Origin: Nibrella viscosa
Lineage (GTDB): Bacteria > Bacteroidota > Bacteroidia > Cytophagales > Spirosomataceae
DNA length: 64,000 nt
Direction: 5' to 3'
NCBI RefSeq assembly: GCF_039541875.1
Contig: NZ_BAABHB010000001.1
Coordinates: 186,001 to 250,000, forward strand
Shown here in pieces: positions 31,888-40,238 of this stretch (its first letter is position 1; each line of letters starts with the position of its first letter). The position numbers were made by a program, and so were the translations under genes. Below the pieces are notes generated by a model that was not told the origin of the DNA, made no database searches, and saw only the letters and a program-made list of their open reading frames with translations.

Positions 31888-33648
31888 GTGAACGAAGAAA
31901 AGAAAAGCGGCCGGATTTTCGACTGGGTTATCCTGAAGCGGCTGTATCGTTTTGTCCGACCTTACCAGGGGCGTTTTTATCTGGTTGTCTTCTTAATTTT
32001 ATTGGCGGCCCTACTGGCTCCAGTGACCCCACTGCTGATTCGGTATACCATTGATAATGAGATTGCCAACGGCAATTACCAGGGCCTGACCCTGATGCTG
32101 CTGGTGATGGTGGTCGTGCTGGTGCTGCAGGCTGTTCTGCAGTTTTCCAACACGTATCTGTCGGGCTGGCTCGGGCAGCACGTCATCCGGGATATCAGGA
32201 TTCAGCTCTACCATAAAATTCTGCACCTGCGGCTGAAATTTTTTGATAATACGCCCATCGGACGGCTGGTGACGCGCACCATTTCCGACATCGAAACCCT
32301 GGCCGATGTATTCACTGAGGGTATGGCCGCCATTGCCGGCGATATTCTGCAACTCATCCTGATCGTAGCCGTTATGTTCTGGACCGACTGGCGCATGGCC
32401 GCCATCAGCCTGTCGATGATTCCGCTGATGCTGCTGAGTACGTACGTTTTCAAGGAAAAAATCAAGGATTCGTTCAATGAGGTGCGGACGGCGGTGTCCA
32501 ACCTCAACTCCTTTGTACAGGAGCATATTACGGGTATGAGCATAGTCCAGATTTTCGGCAGCGAGAAAATCGAAAGCGAAAAATTCAGCGCTATCAACAA
32601 CCAGCACCGCAAAGCCCACATTCGGTCTATCTGGTATTACTCGGTTTACTTTCCGGTGGCCGATGTTATTGCCGCTGCCGGTACGGGACTGGTGGTCTGG
32701 TACGGTGCCCGCGAAATTTTGCAGCAGGAGGTGACCTTCGGGACGGTAACCGCCTTTATTATGTTCATCAACCTGTTCTTCCGGCCAATTCGGATGCTGG
32801 CCGACCGCTTTAACACCCTCCAGATGGGTATTGTCAGCACCGACCGCATTCTGAAACTGCTCGACAGCGATGAGTTTACCGCAAATAACGGCACCTACCA
32901 ACCCGAAACCCTGCGGGGAGAGGTCGAGTTTAAAAACGTCTGGTTCGCCTACAACAACGAAGAGTACGTGCTCAGGGATATTTCGTTCAAAGTAAACGAA
33001 GGAGAGACGGTGGCTTTTGTGGGCGCTACCGGAGCCGGTAAGTCGTCGATCATCAATCTGCTGAGCCGGTTTTACGACATCAACAAAGGGCATATTTACG
33101 TAGATGGTGTCGATATTCACGAATATGAATTAGGGGCGCTTCGCCGGGACATCAGCGTAGTGCTGCAGGATGTATTCCTGTTCTCCGATACCATCGAGAA
33201 TAATATTACGCTCGGGGACCCCACCATCAGCCGCGAAAAACTGGCCGAAGCGGCTAAACTGGTTGGAGTCGATGAATTTATTGAGCGCCTGCCCGGCGGC
33301 TACGCCTATAACGTCATGGAACGGGGTTCTACCCTATCGGTTGGGCAGCGGCAGCTTATATCATTTGTGCGGGCTATGGTTCATGACCCCAAAATTATTG
33401 TGCTGGACGAAGCCACCTCTTCGGTCGATACCGAAACAGAGGAGATGATTCAGGACGCTATCGGTAAACTCATGAAAGGCCGGACGGCCATCGTGATTGC
33501 CCACCGGCTTTCTACCATCCAGAAGGCCAATAAAATTATTGTTGTTGATAAAGGCCGGATTGTGGAGCAGGGTACCCACGAAGAACTGCTGCAGCAGGAA
33601 GGGGCCTACGCCAATTTGTACCGGATGCAGTACAAAGAGATGGTATAG
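31888..33648 (+). CDS. MsbA-like ABC exporter (fused TMD-NBD)
   Basis: A 586-residue half-transporter that would work as a homodimer. The type IV exporter membrane domain with six helices spans about 20-320, and the nucleotide-binding domain about 345-580. It carries Walker A GATGAGKSS, a Q-loop, signature LSVGQRQL, Walker B IIVLDEATSSVD with the catalytic Glu, and switch His in IAHRLSTI. Related proteins flip lipid A (MsbA) or export drugs and lipids; the substrate is open. It uses a GTG start at 31888, with no closer ATG. The signature has SVGQ, in place of the consensus SGGQ. Confidence 0.9.
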   Translation: MNEEKKSGRIFDWVILKRLYRFVRPYQGRFYLVVFLILLAALLAPVTPLLIRYTIDNEIANGNYQGLTLMLLVMVVVLVLQAVLQFSNTYLSGWLGQHVIRDIRIQLYHKILHLRLKFFDNTPIGRLVTRTISDIETLADVFTEGMAAIAGDILQLILIVAVMFWTDWRMAAISLSMIPLMLLSTYVFKEKIKDSFNEVRTAVSNLNSFVQEHITGMSIVQIFGSEKIESEKFSAINNQHRKAHIRSIWYYSVYFPVADVIAAAGTGLVVWYGAREILQQEVTFGTVTAFIMFINLFFRPIRMLADRFNTLQMGIVSTDRILKLLDSDEFTANNGTYQPETLRGEVEFKNVWFAYNNEEYVLRDISFKVNEGETVAFVGATGAGKSSIINLLSRFYDINKGHIYVDGVDIHEYELGALRRDISVVLQDVFLFSDTIENNITLGDPTISREKLAEAAKLVGVDEFIERLPGGYAYNVMERGSTLSVGQRQLISFVRAMVHDPKIIVLDEATSSVDTETEEMIQDAIGKLMKGRTAIVIAHRLSTIQKANKIIVVDKGRIVEQGTHEELLQQEGAYANLYRMQYKEMV

Positions 33649-33659
33649 CGTATACAAGG

Positions 33660-33687
33660 GCATGGCCGGTATTTCTGCCGGCCATGC
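33660..33687 (+). terminator. Hairpin after the ABC exporter gene
   Basis: GCATGGCCGG (33660-33669) and CCGGCCATGC (33678-33687) form a perfect 10-bp stem with an 8-base loop. The following bases (TTCCTGTTT) are only partly T-rich, so this may be a weak intrinsic terminator or an mRNA-stabilising hairpin between convergent genes. Confidence 0.6.
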
Positions 33688-33694
33688 TTCCTGT

Positions 33695-34090
33695 TTATTC
33701 ACCTGTTAATGTTGAATCCCGTAGATTCTCTTCTTCCTCTTTTAGACCGGCACCGGTAACGCCTTCCGTTATTACTTTGCGTTCCGGCGTGGTTGGTTCA
33801 TTGCCGGTCGGACCAGATCCCGAACCATCCAGCGCGTAAGCAAGCGCCTTCGATAAATCCTCTTCTGCCGTTACGGCACCCGGCAGCGGTTCACTCCTGG
33901 TCTGGCTATCCCCTTTGGGAAACGTCTGTTTTGATCCATATTCCGGCTGATCGGCCGGGGCAGGATATTGGTCCTTCGCACCGGAGCCACCAGCCTGCTG
34001 ATCAATCACCTCTTCATCTGCACGGGGGTCAATGTCCATACCCGATGGAATTGACCTCATATTCTCAGGCTTTGGGGCATTATGGTTCAT
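33695..34090 (-). CDS. Disordered acidic protein (131 aa)
   Basis: Begins MNHNAPKPENMRSIPSGMDI. It is rich in Pro, Gly, Glu, Asp, Ser and Thr, has no signal peptide or membrane segment, and its only moderately ordered part is EEDLSKALAYALDG. The start at 34090 was chosen because the extra 20 codons available upstream encode a hydrophobic, Cys-containing stretch unlike the rest. Composition resembles the two small proteins at 1.1-1.4 kb. Family not recognised. It is convergent with the ABC exporter gene. Confidence 0.6.
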   Translation of the reverse strand: MNHNAPKPENMRSIPSGMDIDPRADEEVIDQQAGGSGAKDQYPAPADQPEYGSKQTFPKGDSQTRSEPLPGAVTAEEDLSKALAYALDGSGSGPTGNEPTTPERKVITEGVTGAGLKEEEENLRDSTLTGE

Positions 34091-34183
34091 ATACGTTGCT
34101 AATTGGTTAATTAAGTAACCAAACAGCAGGCAGGGGTGTTTAAAGACCATCTGCCAAAACGGTGAAAACAGCCTGTATAAACC

Positions 34184-36715
34184 CTATTGTTCCCGGTTTC
34201 CCGTGGTATCCGGCACCGGTTCCGGTGCCGTTGGTACGGTTGGCTCAAACTCCGAATCGTCAAACTCCTCGTCTACTTCGGTTGTGTCTGGTTCGGCCGG
34301 TTCTTCTTCGTATCCGCCCCCACAGTCGAGGTATTGTTTAATGATCGGAACCGTAGGTTTGGCAAAGGGACCCTGTAAATCCTTGAACTTAGCGTCGGCA
34401 TACACCTTCTCCAAAAACCGACCAACCAGCGGCATGGCTGTTTTGGCCCCTTCACCGAGATCCGTCGACCGGAAGTGAATACTACGGTCATCGCCCCCTA
34501 CCCAGGCCCCCACAACCAGTTTATTGGAAACGCCGATAAACCAACCGTCTGAGTTATTAGACGTAGTACCGGTTTTGCCGCCCATCTGGTGGCCGTTCCT
34601 GAAAATATTGAACGACCAAAGGTTCTGAGAAGTACCACCGGGTTCTTCCAGACCGCCCCGCAGCATGTGTACCATCAGAAACGCTGTCTCGGGGCTCAGC
34701 ACCTGTTTACTTTCCGCCCGGAATACCTCTATTTCGTTGCCGTTCCGGTCCTCTATCCGCTGAACGATGATGGGTTCGGTATACGTCCCTTCGTTGACAA
34801 AGGTGCAGTAGGCAGATACCATTTCGTACAGCGATACGTCTGAAGAACCCAGGCCGATGGAGGGTACCGCCTGCAACCGGCTCTTGATGCCCAGACGATG
34901 GGCGTATTCGGCCACTTTTTCAGGACCAACCCGGTCGGTAAGACGTGCCGTTATGGAGTTAACCGATCGGGCCAGTGCCCGGCGGAGCGTCATGTTGGCG
35001 TAGCTGTAATAACCGGTCGAATTTCTGGGTTCCCAGAACGTCTTCTCCCCGTTTTCGACAAACTCCTTGCGGAAGGGCTCATCCCTGATCCGATCGCAGG
35101 GGCTTAAATTCATACTCGTATCGTCGATGGCCGCTGCATAGACAAAGGGTTTAAAGGTCGAGCCCGGCTGTCGTTTCGCCTGTTTTACGTGGTCATATTT
35201 GAAGTAGTTATGGTCCAGACCACCCACCCACGCCCGAATATGACCATTATATGGATCCATAGCAACCATACCGGCCTGCAAAAACCGTTTGTAATACGCA
35301 ATAGAGTCATACGGAGTCATTTCCACCTCGCGTTCGCCACTCCAGTCAAACACTTTGATCTTATTTTTTTTGACCTTCATGTAATACCGAACCGAATCCG
35401 GCTGGTCGGGGAAGCGTCGGATGAGACCCCGGTAGCGCTCGGTGCGTTTGGCAACCGTATCAATAAAGCCGGGAATTTCCTTACCTCGTTCGTCGGACCA
35501 GGGGTTGCGCCCACTCCAATGGTTTTCAAATACCCGCTGAAGCTGCTTCATCTTCTCGTTAACCGCTTCGTCGGCGTACGTCTGCATCTTCGAATCGATG
35601 GTCGTATAAATTTTAAGTCCATCGGTATACAGGTCATAGCCGTTGCGTTCGCCCCAGTCCCGCACAAACTCAACCACCGCATTTTTAAGGTAGCTGGCCG
35701 GGCCGGCCGATGGGTTTTCGGGCGTAAAGTCCGTTTCCAGGGGCAAGCTGGTGATGGAGTCTGCCTGAGTTTTGCTCAGATAGCCGTATTTTGCCATCTG
35801 ACTAAGGACCACATTCCGGCGTTCTTTGGAGCGCTTGGGGTTCCGGATCGGATTATACGTGGTGGTCGCTTTCTGCAAACCGACCAGTACGGCACCTTCC
35901 TGGATGTTTAGTTTATCCGGTGTTTTGTTAAAATAGGTACGTGCTGCTGTCTTCAAACCAAATGAGTTGCTGCCAAAATCGACGGTATTGAAATAATACG
36001 TCAGAATTTCATCTTTGGTGAAATTGCTTTCCAGCTTTTTGGCCATCAGCCACTCTTTCGATTTGATAACGAACGTCCGCACGAGCGGAATCCGACCCAG
36101 AATCCCTTTTGAGCTACGGCGGGTTTTAAACAGGTTTTTGGCCAGCTGCTGGGTAATGGTACTACCTCCGCCCCGGTCTCCTCCGGTCAAAACCGATAGA
36201 GCTACAGCCCCCAGCGCCCGGGTGTCTATGCCGGAATGCTTATAAAAGCGAATATCCTCTGTAGCAATCAAAGCATCTTTAACATGCTTCGGAATATCTT
36301 TAAACTCGATAGGCGTCCGGTTTTCGGTAAAGAATTTGCCAATTTCCACGCCATCCAGCGTATAGATCTCCGACGCCTGATTAAGCTTCGGGTTCCTCAG
36401 ATCTTCTACACTAGGCATTTCACCGGTCAGCCACAGAAAGTTGGTTTCCAGCAAAAAAATGTATATGGCCAGCAAAAGCAGGGCGTTCAGAAAGAACTTG
36501 GCCGAGCCCCGCAGAAATGGATAGTAGCTCGACTCCGGGTCAATGTATTGGTGAACAAAGGAACGGAAGTTTTGCCTGGACTGGTTGTACGAATACATCC
36601 AGCGATCGACACGCTCTTTCCCGGCAATGGCAGCAACAATTTTATAGATCAGACCGCGAATTCCTTGTGTAATCCGGTGCCAGAAGGCGCGAAGACGCTC
36701 CCAAAAATCACTCAT
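34184..36715 (-). CDS. Class A penicillin-binding protein (PBP1A-like)
   Basis: An 843-residue bifunctional peptidoglycan synthase. A cytosolic start and signal anchor (about 70-90, FFLNALLLLAIYIFLLE) precede a glycosyltransferase-51 domain, with the catalytic Glu in LIATEDIRFYKHSGID and GGSTITQQLAKNLF. The transpeptidase domain has SxxK in PGSTFKPFVYA (about 521), SVN in ARSVNSITA, and KTGTTSNNSDGW (about 718). The C-terminal 40 residues are acidic and Pro-rich (EEFDDSEFEPTVP) with no known domain. It is likely the main septal or side-wall synthase, anchored in the inner membrane. Confidence 0.94.
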   Translation of the reverse strand: MSDFWERLRAFWHRITQGIRGLIYKIVAAIAGKERVDRWMYSYNQSRQNFRSFVHQYIDPESSYYPFLRGSAKFFLNALLLLAIYIFLLETNFLWLTGEMPSVEDLRNPKLNQASEIYTLDGVEIGKFFTENRTPIEFKDIPKHVKDALIATEDIRFYKHSGIDTRALGAVALSVLTGGDRGGGSTITQQLAKNLFKTRRSSKGILGRIPLVRTFVIKSKEWLMAKKLESNFTKDEILTYYFNTVDFGSNSFGLKTAARTYFNKTPDKLNIQEGAVLVGLQKATTTYNPIRNPKRSKERRNVVLSQMAKYGYLSKTQADSITSLPLETDFTPENPSAGPASYLKNAVVEFVRDWGERNGYDLYTDGLKIYTTIDSKMQTYADEAVNEKMKQLQRVFENHWSGRNPWSDERGKEIPGFIDTVAKRTERYRGLIRRFPDQPDSVRYYMKVKKNKIKVFDWSGEREVEMTPYDSIAYYKRFLQAGMVAMDPYNGHIRAWVGGLDHNYFKYDHVKQAKRQPGSTFKPFVYAAAIDDTSMNLSPCDRIRDEPFRKEFVENGEKTFWEPRNSTGYYSYANMTLRRALARSVNSITARLTDRVGPEKVAEYAHRLGIKSRLQAVPSIGLGSSDVSLYEMVSAYCTFVNEGTYTEPIIVQRIEDRNGNEIEVFRAESKQVLSPETAFLMVHMLRGGLEEPGGTSQNLWSFNIFRNGHQMGGKTGTTSNNSDGWFIGVSNKLVVGAWVGGDDRSIHFRSTDLGEGAKTAMPLVGRFLEKVYADAKFKDLQGPFAKPTVPIIKQYLDCGGGYEEEPAEPDTTEVDEEFDDSEFEPTVPTAPEPVPDTTGNREQ

Positions 36716-36805
36716 GTGTATGATTTAATAACCTTGTTTTTGGTGATAATTGGCCCGAAGAAGGCCCGTAAATATAACGCAAAATCTACCGATAAAATGC
36801 CAAAA

Positions 36806-36830
36806 GGCCGGACTGCGATGCAGCCCGGCC
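36806..36830 (-). terminator. Terminator after msrB
   Basis: GGCCGGACTGC (36806-36816) pairs with GCAGCCCGGCC (36820-36830), with one G-U, around a 3-base loop. On the minus strand it is followed by TTTT. It lies about 30 bases downstream of the msrB stop. Confidence 0.8.
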
Positions 36831-36860
36831 GGGTATTGTCTTGATTTTCAGGCAGGTTTT

Positions 36861-37400
36861 TTACTTCTTTTCGAACGTAAGGGCTACACCGTTCATGCAA
36901 TAACGCAGGCCGGTTGGCTTAGGCCCATCGTCGAACACATGACCGAGGTGTGAATCACAGACGGAACATAACACTTCGGTCCGGACCATACCATAGCTGC
37001 GATCCGACTCTTCCTGAACGGCGTTTTTAGCAATAGGTTCGTAAAAACTGGGCCAGCCGGTGCCGGATTCGAACTTAGCAGCCGAACTGAACAGCGGATT
37101 GTGGCAGGCGGCACAGTAGTAAATCCCTTTTTCTTTATTGCGGTTGAGTGGGCTGGTACCGGCCCGTTCGGTCCCTTGTTCCCGCATAACGGCATACTGA
37201 TCGGCCGTCAGGATTTTCGCCCATTCGGCATTGGGCTTTACCACCCGGCGACCGCCGGGCGAGTCAACCGTTTTCGGCTCCCGGCTGGCGGTGGCTTGTT
37301 TCTGGTTAGCTGATTGCGTCTGACCAACGCAGGACAGGAATCCCCCCGTTACCAGAAAAACAGGAAAAAGCAGCGCTATAATAGATTTCATGGTTTGCAT
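36861..37400 (-). CDS. msrB: Peptide-methionine (R)-S-oxide reductase MsrB, lipoprotein form
   Basis: A 179-residue exported enzyme reducing methionine-R-sulfoxide in proteins. The signal peptide ends in lipobox GFLSC (Cys24), so it is probably a lipoprotein acting in the envelope, unlike the cytosolic E. coli MsrB. The MsrB domain spans about 57-178, with zinc cysteines CAAC (95, 98) and CSVC (144, 147) and catalytic Cys167 in RYCMNGVAL. An alternative start three codons downstream (MKSII) also gives a full signal peptide. Confidence 0.93.
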   Translation of the reverse strand: MQTMKSIIALLFPVFLVTGGFLSCVGQTQSANQKQATASREPKTVDSPGGRRVVKPNAEWAKILTADQYAVMREQGTERAGTSPLNRNKEKGIYYCAACHNPLFSSAAKFESGTGWPSFYEPIAKNAVQEESDRSYGMVRTEVLCSVCDSHLGHVFDDGPKPTGLRYCMNGVALTFEKK

Positions 37401-37469
37401 AGTTGTATTCTATTTACGCTAAACAGGCCCGGCAGGATTCCGAAACTTTGTTAAAAAAGGTTAAATAGC

Positions 37470-38282
37470 TCACGATCCGACCGGCGTTAACATTACCAGT
37501 GACGACAGCGTAGGCGTAGGACTGCCGCCCCGCTTTTCGATGGTTACAGCAAACGCATCGGCCTGCGCAATAATTTTATCCATTTTCTGCGGATCTGTTG
37601 TAACATTGAACACGCCCGCATCAACCGGCTGACCATTGACCAGCGACCAGAGCTGATACTGCTGGTTAGCGGGCAGCGGGGGCATATTCATCACCTCAAC
37701 CATCACCTGCCGGCTGTGCGGGTGCCAATACACCATCATTTCGCCCGTTGGGGCTTTGTCGTTGCCTTTTAGCCGGATGATCCGTACCTCCGGCCGGCGA
37801 AGCATGGCTAACAGCGTTTCGCTCCGCAGGCGGATGTCGCGCTGCCGCTGCACCTCTGCCTGCAGGCTTTCGTTGTTTTCGCGGAGTATTGCCGATACGC
37901 GCTGTGCCTGACGAAGCTGGCTGAGCAGAAAAAACGAGAAAACCAGGATCAGCAGGCCCAGCGATGCTGCGGCAATCCAGGTAATTTTGTAGGTAGGGGC
38001 AGACTCGGCCGGCAAGGGTATAATCGGCGGCTCGGCATCGGCCGGTTGAGCCGGACGGTCAAATTCGAGCCGGCTCATGATCTGTTCCTTAAGTCCGGTG
38101 GGCGGGGGCGTGCTGTACGAAAGCGCATATTCCTCCAGCGCAACCGACAAACGGTCGAGTTCCTGCCGGATTTCGGGATAGATAGCCGATAAACAGTCTA
38201 CCTCCCGTCGTTCTTCGTCGCTTACGGCGCCCAGCACATACGATTCAAGTATACCTGATGCCAGGTATTCCGGGATATTCAT
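37470..38282 (-). CDS. Anti-sigma factor, RskA/zinc-less type
   Basis: A 270-residue single-pass protein. The cytosolic N-terminal domain (1-99) has the helical pattern of an anti-sigma domain (SGILESYVLGAVSDEERREV) without the HxxxCxxC zinc motif. A transmembrane helix (about 101-121), a short coiled coil and a periplasmic RskA-like domain (about 165-270, with VYWHPHSRQVMVEVMNMPPLP) follow. It overlaps the sigma factor gene by 4 bases, giving translational coupling. It presumably holds its sigma factor until a periplasmic signal triggers proteolysis. Confidence 0.9.
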   Translation of the reverse strand: MNIPEYLASGILESYVLGAVSDEERREVDCLSAIYPEIRQELDRLSVALEEYALSYSTPPPTGLKEQIMSRLEFDRPAQPADAEPPIIPLPAESAPTYKITWIAAASLGLLILVFSFFLLSQLRQAQRVSAILRENNESLQAEVQRQRDIRLRSETLLAMLRRPEVRIIRLKGNDKAPTGEMMVYWHPHSRQVMVEVMNMPPLPANQQYQLWSLVNGQPVDAGVFNVTTDPQKMDKIIAQADAFAVTIEKRGGSPTPTLSSLVMLTPVGS

Positions 38283-38845
38283 AGTTTAAATAGCTGCTTC
38301 AGTTCATGCAGGGCAGACCGAATGCGTGTCTTTACGGTTCCTAATGGTATATTCAGTTCTTTGGCTACTTCCTCGTGCGTGTACCCTTTAAAATAGACCA
38401 TATCAATTAATTGCTTTCGTTCGGGCCGGAGTTTATCCACTTCCTCCCGGATTCCGATCAGGTCCGGATCAGGTTGGACCGTGTTATGCTGCCGGTCTAC
38501 AATATATACGTTCTCGCCATCTGGTTGGATTGAATATGAGTTACCTGCCTGCGGCCCGGAGCGGCCCGAACGCAGCGCATCAATCGCCGAATTCCGCGCT
38601 ATATTGAGCAGCCAGGTAAATAACCGGCCTTTTTGCGGGTCGTAACCCTCCAAATTTTTCCAGATTTTAATGAAGATATCCTGTAGCAGGTCTTTGGCCT
38701 GTTCCTCGTCCCGCACAATTTTCAACACCACACCATAGAGGGCACCAGAGTATTGATCATACAGCCAGTGAAATGCCTGCTGATCACGTCGGGCCAGTTT
38801 TTCTATCAGGACATCTTCCGGTACGAAAGACTTCGCTTTTTTCAC
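38279..38845 (-). CDS. ECF RNA polymerase sigma factor (SigK-like)
   Basis: A 188-residue sigma-70 group 4 factor. Region 2 (about 25-100) has AFHWLYDQYSGALYGVVLKIV, EEQAKDLLQDIFIKIW and RLFTWLLNIARNSAIDALRS. Region 4 (about 130-185) has the helix-turn-helix KGYTHEEVAKELNIPLGTVKTRIRSAL in broken form. The start codon is GTG. The downstream anti-sigma gene overlaps by 4 bases. A TATATTTG box precedes the gene, so housekeeping sigma probably transcribes it. The neighbouring fasciclin gene is a possible target. Confidence 0.94.
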   Translation of the reverse strand: MKKAKSFVPEDVLIEKLARRDQQAFHWLYDQYSGALYGVVLKIVRDEEQAKDLLQDIFIKIWKNLEGYDPQKGRLFTWLLNIARNSAIDALRSGRSGPQAGNSYSIQPDGENVYIVDRQHNTVQPDPDLIGIREEVDKLRPERKQLIDMVYFKGYTHEEVAKELNIPLGTVKTRIRSALHELKQLFKL

Positions 38846-38865
38846 ATCGGGTTTTTTGTGTCAGC

Positions 38866-38873
38866 CAAATATA
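38866..38873 (-). promoter_or_regulatory. -7 box of the ECF sigma factor gene
   Basis: TATATTTG on the minus strand (38873-38866) matches TAnnTTTG and lies 20 bases upstream of the GTG start. A TTG about 21 bases further upstream fits the -33 element. Confidence 0.6.
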
Positions 38874-38913
38874 TCGAAAAAGCTAGGTAATGCACAACAA
38901 GGGTCGTAAAACG

Positions 38914-38962
38914 CCAGAAAGCCAGACCGGTGCGGTTCGTCCCGCTGGTCTGGCTTTTCTGG
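38914..38962 (-). terminator. Terminator after the fasciclin gene
   Basis: CCAGAAAGCCAGACC (about 38914-38928) pairs with GGTCTGGCTTTTCTGG (38947-38962), with one bulge, around an 18-base loop. It lies between the fasciclin stop and the sigma factor promoter, so these neighbours are separate transcripts. Confidence 0.75.
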
Positions 38963-38978
38963 TGCAACTAATGGTGGC

Positions 38979-40115
38979 TTACCGGAAGCGAACCGTTATA
39001 CCTTTGGGTAACAAGACTTTATCGACGCCGTGGACAATACCATTGGACTGGAAGTGATCCGGAGATTCGACGTAGGCGATACCGCCCTGGTCATCGGTAA
39101 TCTTCAGCCGACCGTTGGTGCCCATCTCTACAGTCAGGGTGCCGCCGGCCAATGTTTGCAGCCGGGCTTTGCCGTTCCCTTCGTTCATGCGCCGGGCAAT
39201 TTCTTTGGCGTCAACAGCGCCCTGTACGATATGATACGACAGCAGATTTTTCAGCCTATCCTGATTTTGCCCTTTCAGCAGATTATTGCGGGTGGTAGCC
39301 GGCAACTTGTTGAAGGCATTATTGGAAGGGGCAAATACAGTATACTGACCATTTCCCTCCAGCATATTGGTCATGTCGGTCACCTGTAAAGCGTTGACCA
39401 GCATAGTATATTCGGGAGCCGCCGATGTATAATCGGTAATCGACAGCGTGCGCACGTTCGGAATGTTGCGGGCTACGCCGGTCGCGTTGCCGGCGTTCAT
39501 CCGGATGGTGCTGCTTTCACTGCTCATGCCGGTCGACGTACCGGCCGGGTTCATGGTGCCGGTGTTACCGGTGCTGCCGGTATAGCCGCTGGTTGATGTG
39601 CCCTGCGGGTTTATACCCGTATTGCCATTCTGGTTGCCGGCATCGGTGCCGACGTTGCTCATTCCGGTACCAGACATGGTGCTCATAGGGCGGTCTGGAG
39701 ACGTCGTACGGGTGGTATCCGTGTACACGGCGGCTGCGGAGGGGGTGTTATACATACCCGTGTTGCCGTTCTGGCTGCTACCGGTATTATCCTGAGTCGG
39801 GTAGGCGGTCGTATTTTCACCATTCCGGTTGATATGCGCATTCTGATCCATTCCCTGCACCATTTTGTCCTGCATGCGTCTCCGCCGGAGTTGCCGGCGT
39901 TCCCGGCGCGTCATGTTGGGTTTTGAACCCAGTATGGTTGTCGAGGTCGGATCGTTCAGCGAGTCGGGACGCAGGGCCGGCGGCCCTTGCGGATACGTTT
40001 GCGATGAGCCGTTTCCGCTATGTTCTGCGGTCGAGGCCGGGTTCTGGGCCTGGGCGGACAGGCCTAACAGCACCGCTCCCAGCGCGGTCAGGCCAACTTT
40101 TATTTTCAGTTTCAT
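38979..40115 (-). CDS. Fasciclin (FAS1) domain secreted protein
   Basis: A 378-residue protein with a signal peptide (MKLKIKVGLTALGAVLLGLSAQAQ), a basic patch MTRRERRQLRRRRMQ (about 68-82), a long low-complexity Asn/Gly/Ser/Thr linker (about 90-225, repeated NGNTG units) and one C-terminal FAS1 domain (about 232-378, with the H1-like YTVFAPSNNAFNKLP and H2-like SNGIVHGVDKVLLP motifs). FAS1 domains mediate cell-surface adhesion. The linker suggests a surface-exposed or cell-wall-spanning spacer. It is transcribed apart from the sigma/anti-sigma pair, which it directly precedes on the strand. Confidence 0.9.
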   Translation of the reverse strand: MKLKIKVGLTALGAVLLGLSAQAQNPASTAEHSGNGSSQTYPQGPPALRPDSLNDPTSTTILGSKPNMTRRERRQLRRRRMQDKMVQGMDQNAHINRNGENTTAYPTQDNTGSSQNGNTGMYNTPSAAAVYTDTTRTTSPDRPMSTMSGTGMSNVGTDAGNQNGNTGINPQGTSTSGYTGSTGNTGTMNPAGTSTGMSSESSTIRMNAGNATGVARNIPNVRTLSITDYTSAAPEYTMLVNALQVTDMTNMLEGNGQYTVFAPSNNAFNKLPATTRNNLLKGQNQDRLKNLLSYHIVQGAVDAKEIARRMNEGNGKARLQTLAGGTLTVEMGTNGRLKITDDQGGIAYVESPDHFQSNGIVHGVDKVLLPKGITVRFR

Positions 40116-40238
40116 AACGTTGTTGAGGGGCAGGTCAAAACCACGGGATTCCGAACACGCCTGCCTTTCTCTTCAACTGGTTTTCAGGCGAAAAGTTTGG
40201 GATGGAATGGCTTTTGGGAATACATGATGGCGACCGTT

